DNA of 64,000 nt from Bradyrhizobium erythrophlei (GCF_900142985.1 NZ_LT670849.1:3922501-3986500), one strand, 5' to 3'. Shown: positions 33,064 to 42,000, counted from the stretch's first letter. Notes: generated by a model not told the origin, from the sequence alone. Numbers and translations: made by a program.

Positions 33064-33131
33064 TTAGTGCGGCGAATTTGAAGTTCCTATCGGTTTCGCT
33101 GCGCGCTTGCGAACTTCGGAATCGGAACTCC
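33064..33131. repeat. CTAG-ended palindromic element R4, degenerate
   Basis: Begins TTAGTGCGGCGAATTTGAAG and reads TTCC, then in the opposite arm GGAACT; the right terminal CACTAG is lost. Related to R3 (GAAGTTCC core). It forms the leader of the 58-residue gene at 33136. Confidence 0.6.
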
Positions 33132-33135
33132 AGTC

Positions 33136-33312
33136 ATGGCGAAATTTGCGATTGGCGAACGCGTTGAAAAGACGAGCGACGACCATAAGGCCGGCATCGT
33201 CATTGCGATCTTCCCGACCACGGACGGCAACTACCGCTACGCCGTGGACATGGAAGGCTACGGTGCGCTCCAGTTCTTCCCTGAAGAAAAACTGGTTGTT
33301 CACGCCGGATAG
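33136..33312 (+). CDS. Small hypothetical protein (58 aa), SH3-like
   Basis: ATG 33136 encodes MAKFAIGERVEKTSDDHKAG, continues IVIAIFPTTDGNYRYAVDME and ends GYGALQFFPEEKLVVHAG. Alternating beta strands with Gly turns (GIVIAIFPT, YRYAVDM, ALQFFPEEKLVV) give a small SH3-like or DUF1918-like barrel pattern. It resembles the 66-residue gene at 9859 in style (V-x-K/T...YRYxVxx). It is below usual length cut-offs but has good codon use and GGAA 8 nt upstream. Function unknown. Confidence 0.7.
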   Translation: MAKFAIGERVEKTSDDHKAGIVIAIFPTTDGNYRYAVDMEGYGALQFFPEEKLVVHAG

Positions 33313-33696
33313 GTTTTGAATCTATTTCCGATACGGCAGCGGACTCTCTTGCTGTGTGCCGGCGAACGAGCGCGTGCCCGCTTCGTTGATTTTTCATTGC
33401 GCCAATTCGCTCAATCTTAATGAGTTGACTTCACTGTTCGCCAGCAAACCCGAGCACCGGGCTTTCTTGCGTACGGAGGTACTGCGAATACCTCGCTGAA
33501 GTAACCGACGGCGATTTGATCCCATCATTTCCGGACACCGGCAGTCGAATCTCCGTTCTCAGCGGAAAGCCGACGAACCCGCTCGCATTCCTGCGGGCGG
33601 GTTTTCGCGTTGCGGGCACGCGCTTAACCCTGCCGATTAACACCTGGAAAGGCCTCGACGGTTATAAATAGCCATCACGCAGGAAAATTGTCAGCG
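33313..33696. other. Gap of about 380 bp before the acyl-CoA synthetase
   Basis: Contains a terminator-like hairpin (33576-33605) and no supportable gene. The promoter of the downstream cluster should lie after the hairpin, but no clear consensus was recognised. Confidence 0.5.
33576..33605 (+). terminator. Terminator-like hairpin
   Basis: AACCCGC and GCGGGTT with a 14-nt loop followed by TT. Moderate strength; separates the small-protein gene from the acyl-CoA synthetase gene. Confidence 0.5.
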
Positions 33697-35529
33697 ATGA
33701 GCGCGGGCGTCATTGAGCACACGACAGCCGAACGGCCTGTGGCAGCGCCGCGGCCGCCCGGCAAACCGTCCACCGCCAGGATCTGGCTGAAAGCGATCGA
33801 GCGCACCTCTCGCATCGAGGCCAATCCGAACCGGCTGTTCGCCGATCTCATCGAGGAATGGGCTTCGCGTCAGCCGGATCATCTGGCGCTGTTGTCGGAT
33901 CGCGAGAGCCTCAGCTATCGGCAACTAAACGAACGCATCAACCGCTACGCGCGCTGGGCGCTCGCGCAACGCATCGGCAAGGGCGAGACCGTCTGTCTCT
34001 TGATGTCGGGGCAGCCGGATTATCTCGCCGCCTGGCTTGGCCTCAGCAAGGTCGGCGTCGTCGCCGCGCTGATCAACACCAGGCTCGTGGGACCGTCGCT
34101 GGCGCATTGCATTGATGTCGCGGCAGCGTCTCACGTCATTGTGGGGCAAGACCTCCAAGCAGCGTTCGAGGAGGTCAGTCCCCGCCTGAAGCGGACGCCG
34201 AAAGTCTGGCGGCATGGTGCGAACGGAGACGAGACCGATCTCCGGACGGCGCTCGCCGGTTTCGATGCTTCATCGCTGAGTTCAAGCGAGCGGGGTGATG
34301 TCACCATCAACGATCGCGCGCTTCTGATCTACACATCGGGCACCACGGGCCTGCCGAAAGCGGCCAGCATCAGCCACCGCCGCATCCAGAACTGGGGCGG
34401 CTGGTTCACCGGGCTGACCGGCGCGTTGCCTGAAGACCGGCTGTTCAATTGTCTGCCGCTGTTTCACAGCGTCGGCGGTGTCGTCGCGCCGTGCAGCATG
34501 CTGGCGGCCGGCGCATCGGTCGTTCTGTCCGATAAATTTTCCGCCGGCACCTTCTGGCGCGACGTGGTGCGCTGGGACTGCACGCTGTTCCAGTATATCG
34601 GAGAGCTGTGCCGCTATCTTCTTAAAGCGCGCCCTTCCGACCTTGAAAGGCAGCATCGGCTGCGGCTTGCCTGCGGCAACGGTCTGCGCGGCGACATCTG
34701 GGAAGAGTTTCAGGCGCGGTTTTCGATCCCGCAAATCCTGGAATTTTACGCGGCGACGGAAGGCAATTTCTCGCTCTACAATGTCGAGGGCAAGCCCGGC
34801 GCGATCGGCCGGATACCGCCGCTGTTGGCGCATCGCTTTCCGGCCACCATCGTTCGGATCGACCCGGAAACGTTGACGCCGCTGCGGAACGCCGACGGCC
34901 TGTGCGAAGCATGCGCCGTTGGCGAGGCGGGCGAGGCCGTGGGTCGGATCGGGACCGCGGACGATGCCGGTGGCCGCTTCGAGGGCTATACCAACTCGGC
35001 CGATACCGAGAAGAAGATCCTGCGCGACGTGTTCGCCAGGGGCGACGCCTGGTTTCGCACCGGCGACCTGATGAAGATCGACGAAGCCGGCTTCTTCCAC
35101 TTCGTCGATCGCCTCGGCGACACCTTCCGCTGGAAGGGCGAGAACGTCGCGACATCGGAGGTGAACGAGGCGATTTTGGAGTGTCGAGGCGTGACCGACG
35201 CCACGACTTACGGCGTTCAGCTCACAGGCGCCGATGGCCGCGCCGGCATGGCCGCGCTCGTCACCGATGCGAGTTTCGATCTCGCCGAATTCAGCGCGCA
35301 TCTCGCGCGGCTGCTGCCGGCCTACGCTTGCCCGGTCTTTGTTCGTCTCAGCGCCACGTTGGACAGCACCGAAACGTTCAAGCAGAAGAAGCAGGACCTG
35401 ATCCGCTCGGGTTTTGATCCACGCACCGTTACGGATCCCTTGTTCTTTCGGGACCCGAAGTCCGGCGCTTTCTTAGCCCTCGATGCCGATCAATATGCCA
35501 AGGTAGTGCAAGGCATCATTCGTCTCTAA
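33697..35529 (+). CDS. Long-chain acyl-CoA synthetase (FATP/ACSVL-like)
   Basis: A 610-residue adenylate-forming enzyme activating a fatty or carboxylic acid with ATP and CoA. The AMP-binding P-loop is IYTSGTTGLPKAASISHRRI (about residues 210-230); the A5 motif reads EFYAATEGNFSLYN and A7/A8 read WFRTGDLMKIDEAGFFHFVD and DRLGDTFRWKGENVATSEVN, with the C-terminal lysine in STETFKQKKQDLI. The sequence style (FxAxTEGN, DTFRWKGENV) matches the FATP/very-long-chain family. ATG 33697 is preferred to a TTG at 33688. It opens a group of acyl-handling genes. Confidence 0.92.
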   Translation: MSAGVIEHTTAERPVAAPRPPGKPSTARIWLKAIERTSRIEANPNRLFADLIEEWASRQPDHLALLSDRESLSYRQLNERINRYARWALAQRIGKGETVCLLMSGQPDYLAAWLGLSKVGVVAALINTRLVGPSLAHCIDVAAASHVIVGQDLQAAFEEVSPRLKRTPKVWRHGANGDETDLRTALAGFDASSLSSSERGDVTINDRALLIYTSGTTGLPKAASISHRRIQNWGGWFTGLTGALPEDRLFNCLPLFHSVGGVVAPCSMLAAGASVVLSDKFSAGTFWRDVVRWDCTLFQYIGELCRYLLKARPSDLERQHRLRLACGNGLRGDIWEEFQARFSIPQILEFYAATEGNFSLYNVEGKPGAIGRIPPLLAHRFPATIVRIDPETLTPLRNADGLCEACAVGEAGEAVGRIGTADDAGGRFEGYTNSADTEKKILRDVFARGDAWFRTGDLMKIDEAGFFHFVDRLGDTFRWKGENVATSEVNEAILECRGVTDATTYGVQLTGADGRAGMAALVTDASFDLAEFSAHLARLLPAYACPVFVRLSATLDSTETFKQKKQDLIRSGFDPRTVTDPLFFRDPKSGAFLALDADQYAKVVQGIIRL

Positions 35530-35533
35530 CGCT

Positions 35534-36409
35534 TCACATGCCGTAAATTGCCAGTTCCGTGTCGGCGAGATCGCCGAGTCTCGGCTGACGCGGGCCTTTG
35601 AAATATTTGCGGCCGCGCGCCTCGCTGTAGATGTCTGCAAGGCCGGCGATCGGGCCATTGGCGTCCGCGATCACGATCGGGCAGCCGCGCCAGACCAGGT
35701 GACGTCCGATCGCACCCGCACACCTGACATAGTCGGCGATCTCGCGGCAGAAGCCGAGTTGAAGCGCCGGCAGCGGGATGATCCCGCGGCGCTTTCGCAA
35801 GCGGAAGAAAACGAACGGAATGACTTCGGTGTCACTGCGGCAAACCAGGCTGAGGCAACCGTAGCCGGCGTGGCGCCTGAGCAGTTCGAGTTCGTGGTCG
35901 GGGAGGCCCGCGATCGCTGTCGTGTCCGCCGTGATGGTCTCGACGCGCATGCCGCCTCGATTACGCGACAGTCCCGGAAGCGAAAAGGAGAGACCGCGGC
36001 AGTAGACCTTGAATCCCTGCGCTTCGAGTATAGGCCATGTCGGCGTCGCCGGCGTCACGTTGAAGTAAGTCACGTCCTTGCGTTTCTGCGTCATCGTGGC
36101 AAACAGCGCGGCGTAATTGCGGAACTCCGAATCGACGTACCAGCTTGAGTTGTTGCAACAGACAACAGTCTCGCCGTCGATCGTTTTGGTCGAATAGATC
36201 AGGAGCAGGCAACCGACCGGCTTGCCGTCGTGTTCCATCAGATAGCCGTAGCGTGGCGCGTTCGCCGGCAGCGATCGCGCGCCCTGCCGTTTCAGGCCGG
36301 CCATCCAGTACTGACGGCTGCGATGCACGAAACCCCGAGTCAGAAGGTCGGCGATCGCATCGACGTCGCTCTCCTGAATCTCGCGGAACCGCGGCTGGAC
36401 GGCAGGCAT
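35534..36409 (-). CDS. GNAT-fold acyltransferase-like protein
   Basis: A 291-residue protein from ATG 36409 (longer in-frame starts possible to 36442; neither has a clear ribosome site). An N-terminal GNAT-like domain (REIQESDVDAIADLLTRGFV, GYLMEHDGKPVGCLLLIYST, SSWYVDSEFRNYAALFATMT) is followed by a second, divergent half. The pairing fits GNAT-type enzymes that transfer acyl groups from a carrier protein or CoA. It is on the opposite strand to the acyl-ligase genes and only 4 bp after the synthetase stop; convergent with it and divergent from the ACP gene. Confidence 0.75.
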   Translation of the reverse strand: MPAVQPRFREIQESDVDAIADLLTRGFVHRSRQYWMAGLKRQGARSLPANAPRYGYLMEHDGKPVGCLLLIYSTKTIDGETVVCCNNSSWYVDSEFRNYAALFATMTQKRKDVTYFNVTPATPTWPILEAQGFKVYCRGLSFSLPGLSRNRGGMRVETITADTTAIAGLPDHELELLRRHAGYGCLSLVCRSDTEVIPFVFFRLRKRRGIIPLPALQLGFCREIADYVRCAGAIGRHLVWRGCPIVIADANGPIAGLADIYSEARGRKYFKGPRQPRLGDLADTELAIYGM

Positions 36410-36512
36410 GGTGTTTACCAATGGACTCAAAAGATCGTGCAAGCGTGGGGGTTAGTTCATCTTTTCGCTCTATCATGGACTCTCAAAATTTTATGAGAAT
36501 GCGGAGCAATCC

Positions 36513-36758
36513 ATGTCGGTAAGGTTAAAGATTATTGCAGCGATCCAGCAGATCGCCGCCGAGCAGCATGTCAGTCTTCCGCCGCTGGAAGACAGACTGT
36601 CGCTCCATGAAACCGGCTTCGACTCGCTCGCGTTTGCGATCCTGGTGGCAAGACTGGAAGACGATCTTGGCATCGATCCGTTTACCATCTCGGCGGATGC
36701 AAGCTTTCCTCTCACGATAGGCGATTTCATTAAGGCCTATGAAAATGTCCCCGCGTGA
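36513..36758 (+). CDS. Stand-alone acyl carrier protein
   Basis: An 81-residue carrier: four helices with the phosphopantetheine serine Ser38 in ETGFDSLAFAILVARLEDDL. Sequence differs from housekeeping AcpP (no DSLD core; FDSLA instead), so it is a specialised carrier. It overlaps the following ligase gene by 20 bp (36739-36758), which implies translational coupling, so the ligase probably loads this carrier. A promoter must lie in the short divergent gap to the GNAT-like gene (36410-36512). Confidence 0.88.
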   Translation: MSVRLKIIAAIQQIAAEQHVSLPPLEDRLSLHETGFDSLAFAILVARLEDDLGIDPFTISADASFPLTIGDFIKAYENVPA

Positions 36759-38130
36759 AATCTTCGCGCTGCGTGACTATCTCGATCCCGGCCTGGGCGG
36801 CCGCACGATTTCGGATGCGCGCCATTCGGCGTCCCTGACGGACATCGCCGGGCAGACCTGCCTGAAAGGCCGGCTCGCCGAACTCTCCGGCCGCTCGGTG
36901 CTGCTTGCCGTGACTAGCCAGTTCCTTACCGGTCTCGTCATGCTCGAGATCGACGGGATTGCGCGGCGCATGCTGCTCTGCCCGCCGGATCTCAATGCCG
37001 ACCATCTCCAGGCCATCGTCGAAGACGCGGAAATTGATGCCGTCGTCACCGACCAGCCGGAGCGTTTTGCAGGTTTCGGAATTGCATTGGTCGTCACATC
37101 AGGCGAAGAACTGGAGGCCGGGCCGCGTGCCCGGACCGAGCGCGCCACCGAATGGCTGATGCTCACCTCCGGTACGCTGGGTTTGCCGAAAATTGTCGGC
37201 CATACGCTCGAAGGCCTGACCGGCGCGATTGCGGCCGACACTCCGGCCCGCGGCGTCCGGCCGATCTGGGCGACGTTCTACGATATCCGCCGCTATGGCG
37301 GCTTGCAGATTTTCCTGCGCGCGGTGATCGGCGGCGGCTCGCTGGTGCTGTCCGAGCCCGGTGAGGCGCTCTCCAACCATGTCGCGCGCCTCGACGAAAA
37401 AGCCGTCACGCATATTTCCGGTACGCCCTCGCACTGGCGCAAGCTCCTGATGAGCGGCGCGGCCTCGGCATTTTCACCGAAGTATGTCCGTCTCTCGGGC
37501 GAGATCGCCGATCAGGCGGTGCTCGACGGTCTACAGCAGGCCTTTCCTGACGCCTCGATCGGCCACGCCTATGCGTCGACCGAGGCCGGCGTCGGCTTTG
37601 CCGTCAACGACGGGCTTGAGGGTTTTCCCGCCAGCATGATCGGGACCAACCGCGACGGCGTCGAGATGAAGGTCGTGGACGGTTGCTTGCAGATTCGCTC
37701 GCGCCGCGCCGCACATGCCTATGTCGGCCGCCACGCCGCAGCACTGACGGACGGAGATGGCTTCGTAGACACCGGCGACATGGTCGAATTGCGCGGCGAT
37801 CGCTATCACTTCGTCGGCCGCCGCGGCGGCATCATCAATATCGGGGGCTTAAAGGTTCATCCCGAAGAGATCGAAGCGGTGATCAACCGGCACGACTCCG
37901 TGCGCATGTCGCGCGTCAAGGCGCGCAAGAGCCCGATCACCGGCGCTATCGTCGTCGCCGATGTCGTCCTTGCCGACGGCAGTGATGCGAGCCGGGGCGA
38001 CGAAATCAAAACCGGCATCATCGCCGATTGCCGCGCACACCTCGCGCCCCACAAGGTGCCTGCCATGATCAAGTTTGTCGACAAGCTCGACATCACGGCG
38101 GCCGGAAAGCTCGCGCGATCAGATGCGTAA
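36739..38130 (+). CDS. Adenylate-forming acyl-ACP ligase-like enzyme
   Basis: A 463-residue class I adenylate-forming enzyme, shorter than typical 500-600 residue members. The P-loop region reads EWLMLTSGTLGLPKIVGHTL (about residues 136-155; TSGT intact but the consensus TSGTTG is TSGTLG). A5: GHAYASTEAGVGFAV; A7: GFVDTGDMVELRGDRYHFVG; A8: RRGGIINIGGLKVHPEEIEA; the C-terminal lysine of A10 is in LDITAAGKLARSDA. It most likely activates a carboxylic acid and loads it on the ACP encoded with it. The downstream SDR gene overlaps its stop. Confidence 0.88.
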   Translation: MKMSPREIFALRDYLDPGLGGRTISDARHSASLTDIAGQTCLKGRLAELSGRSVLLAVTSQFLTGLVMLEIDGIARRMLLCPPDLNADHLQAIVEDAEIDAVVTDQPERFAGFGIALVVTSGEELEAGPRARTERATEWLMLTSGTLGLPKIVGHTLEGLTGAIAADTPARGVRPIWATFYDIRRYGGLQIFLRAVIGGGSLVLSEPGEALSNHVARLDEKAVTHISGTPSHWRKLLMSGAASAFSPKYVRLSGEIADQAVLDGLQQAFPDASIGHAYASTEAGVGFAVNDGLEGFPASMIGTNRDGVEMKVVDGCLQIRSRRAAHAYVGRHAAALTDGDGFVDTGDMVELRGDRYHFVGRRGGIINIGGLKVHPEEIEAVINRHDSVRMSRVKARKSPITGAIVVADVVLADGSDASRGDEIKTGIIADCRAHLAPHKVPAMIKFVDKLDITAAGKLARSDA

Positions 38131-38851
38131 TGTTCTCCTGACAGGCGGCAGCCGCGGCATCGGGCTTGCGATCGCGCAAAGGCTCGCGGTCGCCGGCTAT
38201 CATGTGATCGCGGTCGCGCGCCGCGAAAGCGACGATCTGCGCGAGGCGGCTGCGGCGAAAGGCAATGGCCGCATTTCGTTTCGCGCCTTCGATCTCAGCG
38301 ACGTCGACGGCATTCCTGTTTTCGTGAAAGGCTTGCGCGACGAATTTGGCGCGATCTACGGCCTCGTCAACAATGCCGGCCTCGGCACCGAAGGCCTGCT
38401 CGCGACGATGCACAACAGCGAGATCGAGGCGCTGCTGCGCCTCAACGTGTTGTCGCCGGTCATCCTGACCAAATATGTCGTGCGCCACATGATGGCGGAT
38501 GGCACAGGCGGTCGCGTCGTCAACATGTCCTCGATTATCGCCTCGACCGGCTATAACGGCCTGTCGGTCTATGGCGCGACGAAAGCGGCTGCGACCGGTT
38601 TCACGAGATCGCTGGCGCGCGAGGTCGGCAAGCTCGGCATCACCGTGAATGCGATCGCGCCAGGTTTCATCGATACAGAACTGACGCACAACCTGGGACC
38701 TGAACAGCGCCAGCGTATTGCCGGCCGCAGCGCGTTGCGCCGCTTGCCGGAGACCGACGATGTGGCCAGCATGGTCGAATACCTCCTGGGCGAGGGCGGC
38801 CGCAATATCACCGGCACGGTTCTGACCGTGGATGCCGGAAATACGGCCTAG
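38123..38851 (+). CDS. FabG-like SDR (ketoreductase)
   Basis: A 242-residue SDR from ATG 38123, overlapping the ligase gene by 8 bp. TGGSRGIGLAIAQRLAVAGY (NADPH loop), VNNAGLGTEG, and Ser-Tyr-Lys in VNMSSIIASTGYNGLSVYGATKAA; the C-terminal ITGTVLTVDAGNTA is typical of 3-oxoacyl-ACP reductases. In this cluster it would reduce a keto group on an ACP- or CoA-bound chain. The stop codon TAG is part of the CTAG of a palindromic element remnant (38848). Confidence 0.9.
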   Translation: MRNVLLTGGSRGIGLAIAQRLAVAGYHVIAVARRESDDLREAAAAKGNGRISFRAFDLSDVDGIPVFVKGLRDEFGAIYGLVNNAGLGTEGLLATMHNSEIEALLRLNVLSPVILTKYVVRHMMADGTGGRVVNMSSIIASTGYNGLSVYGATKAAATGFTRSLAREVGKLGITVNAIAPGFIDTELTHNLGPEQRQRIAGRSALRRLPETDDVASMVEYLLGEGGRNITGTVLTVDAGNTA

Positions 38852-38870
38852 TGCCGCCGATATAACTTCA
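38848..38870. repeat. Solo end of a CTAG palindromic element (R5)
   Basis: CTAGTGCCGCCGATATAACT followed by TCA; only the left arm is recognisable, related to R3 and R6. It provides the stop codon of the FabG-like gene. Confidence 0.5.
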
Positions 38871-38986
38871 CGGATGCCCGTGACGATTTGACCCGGTCAG
38901 CGGACAATACGCTGAACCTATTATCCCGATCGCTTCGTATCTTCCCGCAAAACCTGTCAACCAAAACCTGTCAACGATGGCGCGCC

Positions 38987-40141
38987 ATGAATTCACAGAG
39001 CGGCAGCGACAGATTCTACGGCACCGTGAAGGTGTTCCGGGGCTTTACGCGGCTGATGGAGCCACAGCTCTATTCGCCGTTACCCGACGACTGGAGCATC
39101 GGGGTCGCTGATATCGTTGGATCTACCAAGGCGATTGCTCAGGCGCGCTACAAGGCGGTGAACATGGCGGGAACGGCCGTCATTGCCGCCGTCACCAACG
39201 CGCTTGAGGGCCGCGAATTTCCGTTCGTGTTTGGCGGCGACGGCGCAAGTTTTGCGGTCGGGCCCGACGACCTTGAGCGTGCGCGAGAGGCACTGGCCAC
39301 AACGGCCACCTGGGTGAGCGAAGACCTCGATCTCGCGATGCGGGTGGCGCTGGTGCCGATCGCTGCGATCCGTGCGCAGGGGCTCGATGTGCGCGTGGCG
39401 CGCTTTGGCCCGTCTGCCAACCTTTCCTATGCGATGTTTTCGGGCGGTGGTCTCGGCTGGGCGGACGCCGCCATGAAGCGCGGCGAGTTCGCGGTCGCGC
39501 CTGCGCAGCCCGGCTCGCATCCGGACCTCTCCGGGCTTTCATGCCGGTTCGAGGAAATACCGGCGGTGCGCGGGCTCATTCTCGCCGTGCTGGTGATGCC
39601 GGTGGAGGGCGCCGATCCCAAAGCCTATCGCAAGCTGATCGAAGACATCGTTGCGCTGGTCGAGCGCAGCCCCGATCAGGGACGGCCGGTGCCGCCGGGC
39701 GGGCCGCCGCTGCGCTGGCCGCCCGCAGGCGTCGAATTCGAGGCGCGGGCACAGCGCGGAGGGTCATTGTTCAAGCGGCGGCTGGGCGTATTCGCCTGGA
39801 CCCTGTTTTATTATTTTATTATGCGCTTCGGCATCAAGGTCGGAGGCTTTGTGCCGGAAGTCTATGTGCAGCAGGTGGTCGAGAATTCCGACTTCCGCAA
39901 ATACGACGACGGCCTGCGGATGGTGCTCGATTGCACGCCGGAGCTCGAGCAGGCGCTGAGTGCACGCCTGGCCGCGGCGTCATCGGCCGGCGTCGCAAGA
40001 TATGGCTTGCACCGGCAAGACGCGGCGATGATGACCTGCTTCACGCCCGCAGCGACGCGAAGCGACCACGTCCATTTCATCGACGGCGCACGCGGCGGCT
40101 ATGCGTCAGCGGCTACCGCGTTGAAGACAGCGCTGCCGTGA
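38987..40141 (+). CDS. DUF3095 protein, nucleotide-cyclase-like
   Basis: A 384-residue DUF3095 member. The N-terminal half looks like a class III cyclase/GGDEF-type fold: DDWSIGVADIVGSTKAIAQA (compare FADIVGFT in adenylate cyclases, Asp as metal ligand), then EFPFVFGGDGASFAVGPDDL (compare IGDGVMAVF) and VALVPIAAIRAQGLDVRVAR. A hydrophobic stretch (WTLFYYFIMRFGIKVGGFV) lies in the second half. Cyclase activity is inferred from these motifs only; substrate-specifying residues were not established. The gene is 136 bp after the FabG-like gene. Confidence 0.82.
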   Translation: MNSQSGSDRFYGTVKVFRGFTRLMEPQLYSPLPDDWSIGVADIVGSTKAIAQARYKAVNMAGTAVIAAVTNALEGREFPFVFGGDGASFAVGPDDLERAREALATTATWVSEDLDLAMRVALVPIAAIRAQGLDVRVARFGPSANLSYAMFSGGGLGWADAAMKRGEFAVAPAQPGSHPDLSGLSCRFEEIPAVRGLILAVLVMPVEGADPKAYRKLIEDIVALVERSPDQGRPVPPGGPPLRWPPAGVEFEARAQRGGSLFKRRLGVFAWTLFYYFIMRFGIKVGGFVPEVYVQQVVENSDFRKYDDGLRMVLDCTPELEQALSARLAAASSAGVARYGLHRQDAAMMTCFTPAATRSDHVHFIDGARGGYASAATALKTALP

Positions 40142-40157
40142 TTCTGATTTCGCATCG

Positions 40158-40607
40158 CTAATGCGAGCTTCGGCTCCAGTCTTCGCCGCCGCAGAGGCCG
40201 GCGCCGACGCATCCCTCAACCTTCAGCGTCGCAGGTCCGGTGACGGAAATCTTGCTCGCATAGATCTTGCCGTCATCGGCGTTGTAGATCTGGCCCGCCC
40301 ATTGGTTGGGCCCGGTCGGATGCATCCCCGAAAACAGCGAAAGCCCGATAATGGGCCGTTTGGCGAGCGCCGGATTGGGGTTCTTGTCGTCGACCTGCGG
40401 CTTTCCGGTCGCCGGATCGATCGGCTCCCTCAGCCAGACCACCACGCCGCAAATTCCCGCACCACACTTTGAGACGCGCACTTTTGCATCCCCTGCCTGG
40501 GTCAGCCAGATGCCATCCGGGCCACCAACAGCACTTTGCGCCGTGGCGGGCGCTGCCATAAACAACGCCGCCACGATCGCGACGACGAATTCAAACCTGC
40601 ACGACAT
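40158..40607 (-). CDS. DUF2147 family secreted protein
   Basis: A 149-residue exported protein: signal peptide MSCRFEFVVAIVAALFMAAP (cleavage after ATA or TAQ), followed by the DUF2147 pattern GIWLTQAGDAKVRVSKCGAG, ICGVVVWLREP, IGLSLFSGMHPTGPNQWAGQ and a C-terminal CVGAGLCGGEDWSR. Four cysteines could form two disulfides. The family is a periplasmic lipocalin-like fold of unknown role. It is convergent with the DUF3095 gene. Confidence 0.88.
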   Translation of the reverse strand: MSCRFEFVVAIVAALFMAAPATAQSAVGGPDGIWLTQAGDAKVRVSKCGAGICGVVVWLREPIDPATGKPQVDDKNPNPALAKRPIIGLSLFSGMHPTGPNQWAGQIYNADDGKIYASKISVTGPATLKVEGCVGAGLCGGEDWSRSSH

Positions 40608-40666
40608 TTATATCTCTCCGGAAACGGCGGGCATGCATAGCAACAAAAAGCCGGCGCGCAAATCCG

Positions 40667-41218
40667 TCACCACGGCAGACCACACATGTCGAGCGTGCCG
40701 AGCGTCGGCGCGCGCCGCTTCAGATCGAGCACGAACGGTGCCATGGCCTCGAAGCGGATTTTGCCGGCCGGCTGTTCGGCATAAACCGTCCCGGTAAACG
40801 GATGCCAGCCCCGCGATTGATAGAATGCGAAGTTGTGCGATTCGCAGAACAGCACGGCGAATTGGGCGGCATCGTGGTGGCGCATCGTCTGGACGGCGGC
40901 CTCGAGTGCGATACTCGCGTAGCCGCGGCGGCGGTGGCCGGGGTGCGTAGCGACCTGGCCGACACCGCCGACATGCACCTTCTGGCCATTCCATGTGACG
41001 GTCCTGAAGAAAATACCGGCATGGCAGACCAGCCCGCTGTCGGGATCGTCGACCATCACGCGCAAATCAGGATCAGCCCATGTGATGTGGGCCCAGCCGG
41101 GCTCGTTCTCATTCCCTTTCTCACGTCTTTGGGCGTCGTGAGGCTCGATTTGCTGGAACAGAGTTTCGGCTTGCGGCCGGGAATGCTCGCCATTCAGGAC
41201 TTCGATTTCGATGCTCAT
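40667..41218 (-). CDS. GNAT family N-acetyltransferase
   Basis: A 183-residue acetyltransferase: VGGVGQVATHPGHRRRGYAS (acetyl-CoA pyrophosphate-binding loop R-R-x-G-Y-A) at about residues 83-102, followed by FAVLFCESHNFAFYQSRGWH, the conserved late motif. The N-terminal part is polar. No adjacent substrate gene; substrate unknown. Confidence 0.88.
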   Translation of the reverse strand: MSIEIEVLNGEHSRPQAETLFQQIEPHDAQRREKGNENEPGWAHITWADPDLRVMVDDPDSGLVCHAGIFFRTVTWNGQKVHVGGVGQVATHPGHRRRGYASIALEAAVQTMRHHDAAQFAVLFCESHNFAFYQSRGWHPFTGTVYAEQPAGKIRFEAMAPFVLDLKRRAPTLGTLDMCGLPW

Positions 41219-41335
41219 GCGTGCCCGGAATGCGACCGACGGGTTGATCGGGGGAATTTCAGTGTCTAAGTGGGTAGGAACCTTCTATAAGGGTTCCCGT
41301 TAGAAATTGTACCCCACCAGTTCGGACATGACCCC

Positions 41336-41932
41336 ATGACCTTCACGCTCCCCGACCTTCCTTATGCCCATGACGCTCTCGCGCCGTATATGTCGAAGGA
41401 AACGCTGGAATTTCACCACGACAAACACCACCAGGCCTATGTGACCAACGGCAACAACCTGCTGAAGGGCACCGAGTTCGAGGGCAAGTCCCTGGAGGAG
41501 ATCGTCAAGGGCTCATTTGGCAAGAATGCCCCGCTCTTCAACAATGCGGGCCAGCATTACAACCACATCCATTTCTGGAAATGGATGAAGCCCAATGGCG
41601 GCGGCAGCAAATTGCCCGGCCGTCTCGAAAAGAAGATCAATGAGGACCTCGGCGGTCTCGAAAAATTCAAGACCGATTTTGCCGCCGCCGGCGTTGGCCA
41701 GTTCGGCTCCGGCTGGGCCTGGCTGTCGGTGAAGAACGGCAAGCTCGAAATCTCCAAGACGCCCAACGGCGAAAACCCGCTGGTGCACGGCGCGACCCCG
41801 ATCCTCGGCGTCGATGTCTGGGAGCATTCCTACTACATCGATTATCGCAATCGCCGTCCCGACTATCTGAAGGCGTTCGTCGACCATCTCGTGAACTGGG
41901 AACACGTCGACGAGATGTTTTCGAAGGCCTGA
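41336..41932 (+). CDS. sodB: Iron superoxide dismutase
   Basis: 198 residues; dismutates superoxide to hydrogen peroxide. Metal ligands His27 (EFHHDKHHQAYV), His77 (NNAGQHYNHIHFW), Asp160 and His164 (DVWEHSYYIDYRN). Motifs around AGQHYNH and GSGWAWLSV, and the length, fit the Fe/Mn family, with the Fe-type Gln position (AGQ) near residue 73 suggesting iron. A strong intrinsic terminator follows at 41953. Confidence 0.96.
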   Translation: MTFTLPDLPYAHDALAPYMSKETLEFHHDKHHQAYVTNGNNLLKGTEFEGKSLEEIVKGSFGKNAPLFNNAGQHYNHIHFWKWMKPNGGGSKLPGRLEKKINEDLGGLEKFKTDFAAAGVGQFGSGWAWLSVKNGKLEISKTPNGENPLVHGATPILGVDVWEHSYYIDYRNRRPDYLKAFVDHLVNWEHVDEMFSKA

Positions 41933-41952
41933 TCTCTCGGTTATCTCTGGCG

Positions 41953-41985
41953 AAAAGCGGCAGCCTCGCGGCTCGCCGCTTTTTT
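41953..41985 (+). terminator. Intrinsic terminator of sodB
   Basis: AAAAGCGGC and GCCGCTTTTTT pair across a 13-nt loop about 20 bp after the stop; six T residues follow. Confidence 0.92.
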
Positions 41986-42000
41986 GTTGCCGTTTGCCGG

